Positions 31,285-33,438 of a stretch of DNA of 33,438 nt are shown here, in pieces. The notes under the pieces were generated by a model. That model worked only from the letters and a program-made list of their open reading frames with translations. It had not been told where the DNA came from and made no database searches. This stretch comes from JAHEME01 sp034435035 (GTDB lineage Bacteria; Chloroflexota; Anaerolineae; Aggregatilineales; UBA3940): positions 1-33,438 of the forward strand of contig DAOTXW010000039.1 of assembly GCA_034435035.1 (NCBI GenBank), written 5' to 3'. The position numbers and the translations under genes were made by a program. The stretch's first letter is position 1. Every line of letters begins with the position of its first letter.

Positions 31285-33438
31285 CTAACGCCCCCGGCTG
31301 CCGGGTTCCTTCGACGGCGACCACTGCGACCACTTGTCCGTGGACGGGTCGATGGTCAGGTTGCCCTGCGGGCCTCCCTGCCAGAACACCTCGAACAGAT
31401 TCGGATTGCCATCACGAACCGATGTGAAGGCGATGCGGCTGCCGCCGCAGTCCCACGTCGGCGCACTATCCGGCCCCTGGTAGGTGCTCAGCAGGTACTC
31501 GATCCCGGTGGTCAGATCGAATGTAAAGACATCCAACCCGACGCCGCGGCGATCCTGGTAAGCAATCCGGTTCCCTTCGGGTGACCAGGTGTGATTGCCC
31601 GTGACGCCCCCCTGCGTGATCTGGATCACCTCTTCGCCCAGCAGATTGCTCACGAAGAGGTTGACCTTCCCGTTAGCGTCCGAGAGGAAGGCCAGCTGCT
31701 TGCCATTGGGCGACCAGGCAGGGAAGAACTCATCGGTTATGCTGCGCGTCACCTGGAACTCCTCGCCCGTGGCCAGGTTCAGCAGGAAGATGTCGTTGTT
31801 GCCCATCCGATCCGATTCAAACACTATCCAGTTCGGGTCGGGCGCGAAGAAGGGGTGGAAGTCATTGCGCGGATCGGTGGTCAGCTGGCGCTCTTCGCCG
31901 GTCTCGGTATCCAGCAGGAAGAGGTCCCAGTTGCCATTCCGGTCGCTCTGGAAGACGATCGTCCGGTTGTCCGGGCCGAACATCGGGTTGATGTTGTTGG
32001 CGCTGGTGTCCGTCAGCTGAACGGCCTCGCCGCCGCTCGAACTGACCCGCCACAGCTCCACGTTGCCGGTTCGGTTGCTTTCGAAGACAACCCAGGCGTC
32101 GTTGGGCGAACGGCTTGGCCGCGAGTCCTGGGCGCCGCTGTTGGAAAGGTTGATCAGCGTCCCGCCGCTCCCCTCGATCCCATCCAGTCGATAGACCTCA
32201 AGGTTGCGATCGCGGAAGGTGTGGAACACCAGGAACTGCGGGCAGGTGTTCGCATCCGGGGGCGGAGCGGGCGCGATCTGCTCGATGATGTCCGGCGGAG
32301 GAGCCGGAGGCTGGCAGGTCGGATCGCCTTCCTGGCAGAACGGCTGCGGGCCGCAGTCTGCGCCATTGGGCATCTTGCCGTTGACGCACTGAGGCGGAGG
32401 TGGCAGACATGGCACGCCGGTCAGCGACATCACCCCGTTCACGCAGACATCCGTGGCGCAGACGCCGCTGGGCGGCATCGGGCTGCCATCCGGGCAGGTG
32501 GACGGGATATCGCACACGCCGCCGGGCGGCATCGGGCTGCCATCCGGGCAGGTAGGCACGGGGCACACGCCGCCGGGCGGCATCGGTGAGCCGTCAGGGC
32601 AGGTGGGCACCGTCTCGCAGACGCCGCCGGGCGGCATCGGGCTGCCGTCCGGGCAGACCGGTATCACCTCGCACTTGCCGCTCGGAGGCATCGGGCTGCC
32701 ATCCGGGCAGACGGGGGTGCCGTCGCACTGGCCATCCGGGGGCATGGGGCTGCCATCCGGGCAGACCGGCGGGACGAAGCAGACGCCGCCGGGCGGCATC
32801 GGGCTGCCATCCGGGCAGACCGGCGTGGTCTTGCACACGCCGCCGGGCGGCATCGGGCTGCCATCCGGGCAGGTGGGGACATTCACGCACGACGCGCCGG
32901 TATCGGACCACTTGCCGGTGATGGGATCGCAGTAAGGCTGAACCTCGCAGGATTCGCCGGTATCGGACCAGCGTCCATCGACGCAGCGCGGGGGGGTCTG
33001 GCCGTTCTGCCAGAACTGGATGTGCGAGATGTCTTTCGTCCTGTCGCCAGTGATAGACCAGGTGATCGTGCCATCGTCGTTCCGGGTCACGCAGTAGCCG
33101 GAGTTGCAGTTGGTCTGGCCAGGCTCGGTTGGGACCTGCACATCGTATTCCCCGGTGCCGGCTTTGAAGGTCAGGTTGGTCACCCCCTCATCCAATTCCG
33201 TGGTGCCGGTGTTGCCGGGGTCGTCAACCTTGGTGCAGTTCTCGGCTTTCTCACATTCAGAGCCGCCCGGGCCGGATGGCCCGGTATCTCCGCCGGTCTG
33301 GCCGCCGCCGGTCGTCTGGCCGCCGCCGGTCGTCTGACCGCCGCCCTGACCCTGGCCGCCGCCGGTTGTCTGACCGCCGCCGGTCGTCTGACCGCCGCCG
33401 GTCGTCTGACCGCCGCCCTGACCCTGGCCGCCGCCGGT
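31285..33438 (-). CDS. Large secreted protein: GGGQTT hexapeptides, CPDG Cys-repeats and TolB-like propeller (5' end cut by window edge)
   Basis: The frame is open to the right edge, so the N-terminus is missing; a TTG at 33193-33195 is not a real start because the same frame continues upstream. Order from the N-side: low-complexity T-T-G-G-G-Q hexapeptides (33294-33438), a short acidic part with CEKAENC, a beta-rich domain (TNLTFKAGTGEYDVQVPTEPG...SGYCVTRNDDGTITWSITGD...HIQFW), two CDPITGKWSDTG-like units, eight CPDGSPMPPGGVC-type repeats (32458-32871), a Pro-rich linker, then about six PD40 propeller blades (AWVVFESNRTGNVELWRV, TIVFQSDRNGNWDLFLLD, QLAFLSDANGKVNLFV). I infer a surface or extracellular adhesive or sensing protein. 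No enzyme motif seen. Confidence 0.82.
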   Translation of the reverse strand, partial: TGGGQGQGGGQTTGGGQTTGGGQTTGGGQGQGGGQTTGGGQTTGGGQTGGDTGPSGPGGSECEKAENCTKVDDPGNTGTTELDEGVTNLTFKAGTGEYDVQVPTEPGQTNCNSGYCVTRNDDGTITWSITGDRTKDISHIQFWQNGQTPPRCVDGRWSDTGESCEVQPYCDPITGKWSDTGASCVNVPTCPDGSPMPPGGVCKTTPVCPDGSPMPPGGVCFVPPVCPDGSPMPPDGQCDGTPVCPDGSPMPPSGKCEVIPVCPDGSPMPPGGVCETVPTCPDGSPMPPGGVCPVPTCPDGSPMPPGGVCDIPSTCPDGSPMPPSGVCATDVCVNGVMSLTGVPCLPPPPQCVNGKMPNGADCGPQPFCQEGDPTCQPPAPPPDIIEQIAPAPPPDANTCPQFLVFHTFRDRNLEVYRLDGIEGSGGTLINLSNSGAQDSRPSRSPNDAWVVFESNRTGNVELWRVSSSGGEAVQLTDTSANNINPMFGPDNRTIVFQSDRNGNWDLFLLDTETGEERQLTTDPRNDFHPFFAPDPNWIVFESDRMGNNDIFLLNLATGEEFQVTRSITDEFFPAWSPNGKQLAFLSDANGKVNLFVSNLLGEEVIQITQGGVTGNHTWSPEGNRIAYQDRRGVGLDVFTFDLTTGIEYLLSTYQGPDSAPTWDCGGSRIAFTSVRDGNPNLFEVFWQGGPQGNLTIDPSTDKWSQWSPSKEPGSRGR
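32458..32871 (-). repeat. Eight tandem 51/54-bp coding repeats (CPDGSPMPPxGxC)
   Basis: Eight units of CPDGSPMPP(G/D/S)G(V/Q/K)C are spaced 18 residues apart (17 once), with variable 4-5 residue linkers such as KTTPV, FVPPV, DGTPV and EVIPV. Two Cys per unit are invariant, so each unit may form one disulphide loop. Confidence 0.92.
33294..33438 (-). repeat. Tandem 18-bp coding repeat (TTGGGQ / GQGGGQ)
   Basis: On the minus strand the codons give repeats of T-T-G-G-G-Q with occasional G-Q-G-G-G-Q, reaching the window edge. It encodes a flexible Gly/Gln-rich segment. Its true length is unknown here. Confidence 0.88.

Noticed and set aside
32458..32871. CRISPR-like array of regular repeats
   Set aside because: Repeats are in frame, encode CPDGSPMPPGGVC units, and the 'spacers' are only 4-5 codons.
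33193..33195. TTG as start of the secreted Cys-repeat protein
   Set aside because: The same frame continues upstream without a stop through Cys-containing and GGGQTT sequence to the window edge.
1..33438. tRNA, rRNA, prophage, integrase or transposase genes
   Set aside because: I looked for these by eye and found no supporting sequence; the repeats around 29.8-30.4 kb have no transposase.

Overview
This is a GC-rich (roughly 70 % by eye) bacterial chromosomal window. I see no phage, plasmid, rRNA, tRNA or CRISPR content. The gene set fits a Chloroflexota bacterium (Anaerolineae-like) best: a Ser/Thr kinase with a C-terminal TolB-type propeller, a huge soluble GAF/PAS histidine kinase, Thr/Pro-rich lipoprotein linkers, a secreted PQQ-type sugar dehydrogenase with an Ig domain, a TIGR02206-like membrane protein and a DUF6958-like protein. 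The phylum is inferred from gene content, not from a marker gene. Almost everything is on the minus strand; only three genes (a small lipoprotein at 14522, a methyltransferase at 27666 and a cyclic-nucleotide-binding protein at 28531) are on plus. Many long ORFs on the opposite strand are GC-driven shadows and are omitted.

Left part (1-7.9 kb): an M48 metalloprotease cut by the left edge, coupled by a GTGA overlap to a small membrane protein; an ECF sigma factor coupled by ATGA to a membrane-anchored SnoaL-like protein; a one-TM protein with a Cys-rich outer domain; then an operon of a FadR-type GntR regulator, a B12-binding-type radical SAM enzyme and a DHFR/RibD-C-like reductase. The regulator's promoter is very clear: consensus -35/-10 boxes with one CTGGT-N3-ACCAG operator in the spacer and a second just after the predicted start of transcription.

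Middle (8-20.9 kb): secreted PQQ-type dehydrogenase, Ser/Thr kinase, acyl-CoA ligase (ANL), two lipoproteins converging tail to tail, an arginase plus class III aminotransferase pair, murB with a small membrane protein, and a two-gene membrane-protein unit. The kinase and ligase genes are followed by nearly identical 44-bp terminator blocks.

Right part (21-33.4 kb): a 1190-residue multi-GAF/PAS histidine kinase, a DUF6958-like / SGNH lipoprotein / SulP transporter operon, a methyltransferase, a CNB protein with a degenerate histidine-kinase ATPase domain, a toxin-antitoxin-like pair (frameshifted upstream gene overlapping a DUF2283 gene) bracketed by direct repeats, a HIT hydrolase, and a large secreted repeat protein that runs off the right edge (GGGQTT hexapeptides, eight CPDGSPMPPGGVC-type repeats, TolB-like propeller).

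The most unusual items are the bracketed, frameshifted DUF2283 pair, the promoter with two FadR-type operators controlling a radical SAM operon of unknown pathway, the CNB/pseudo-kinase fusion and the Cys-repeat secreted protein. I found no single multi-gene system that I can call new with confidence.
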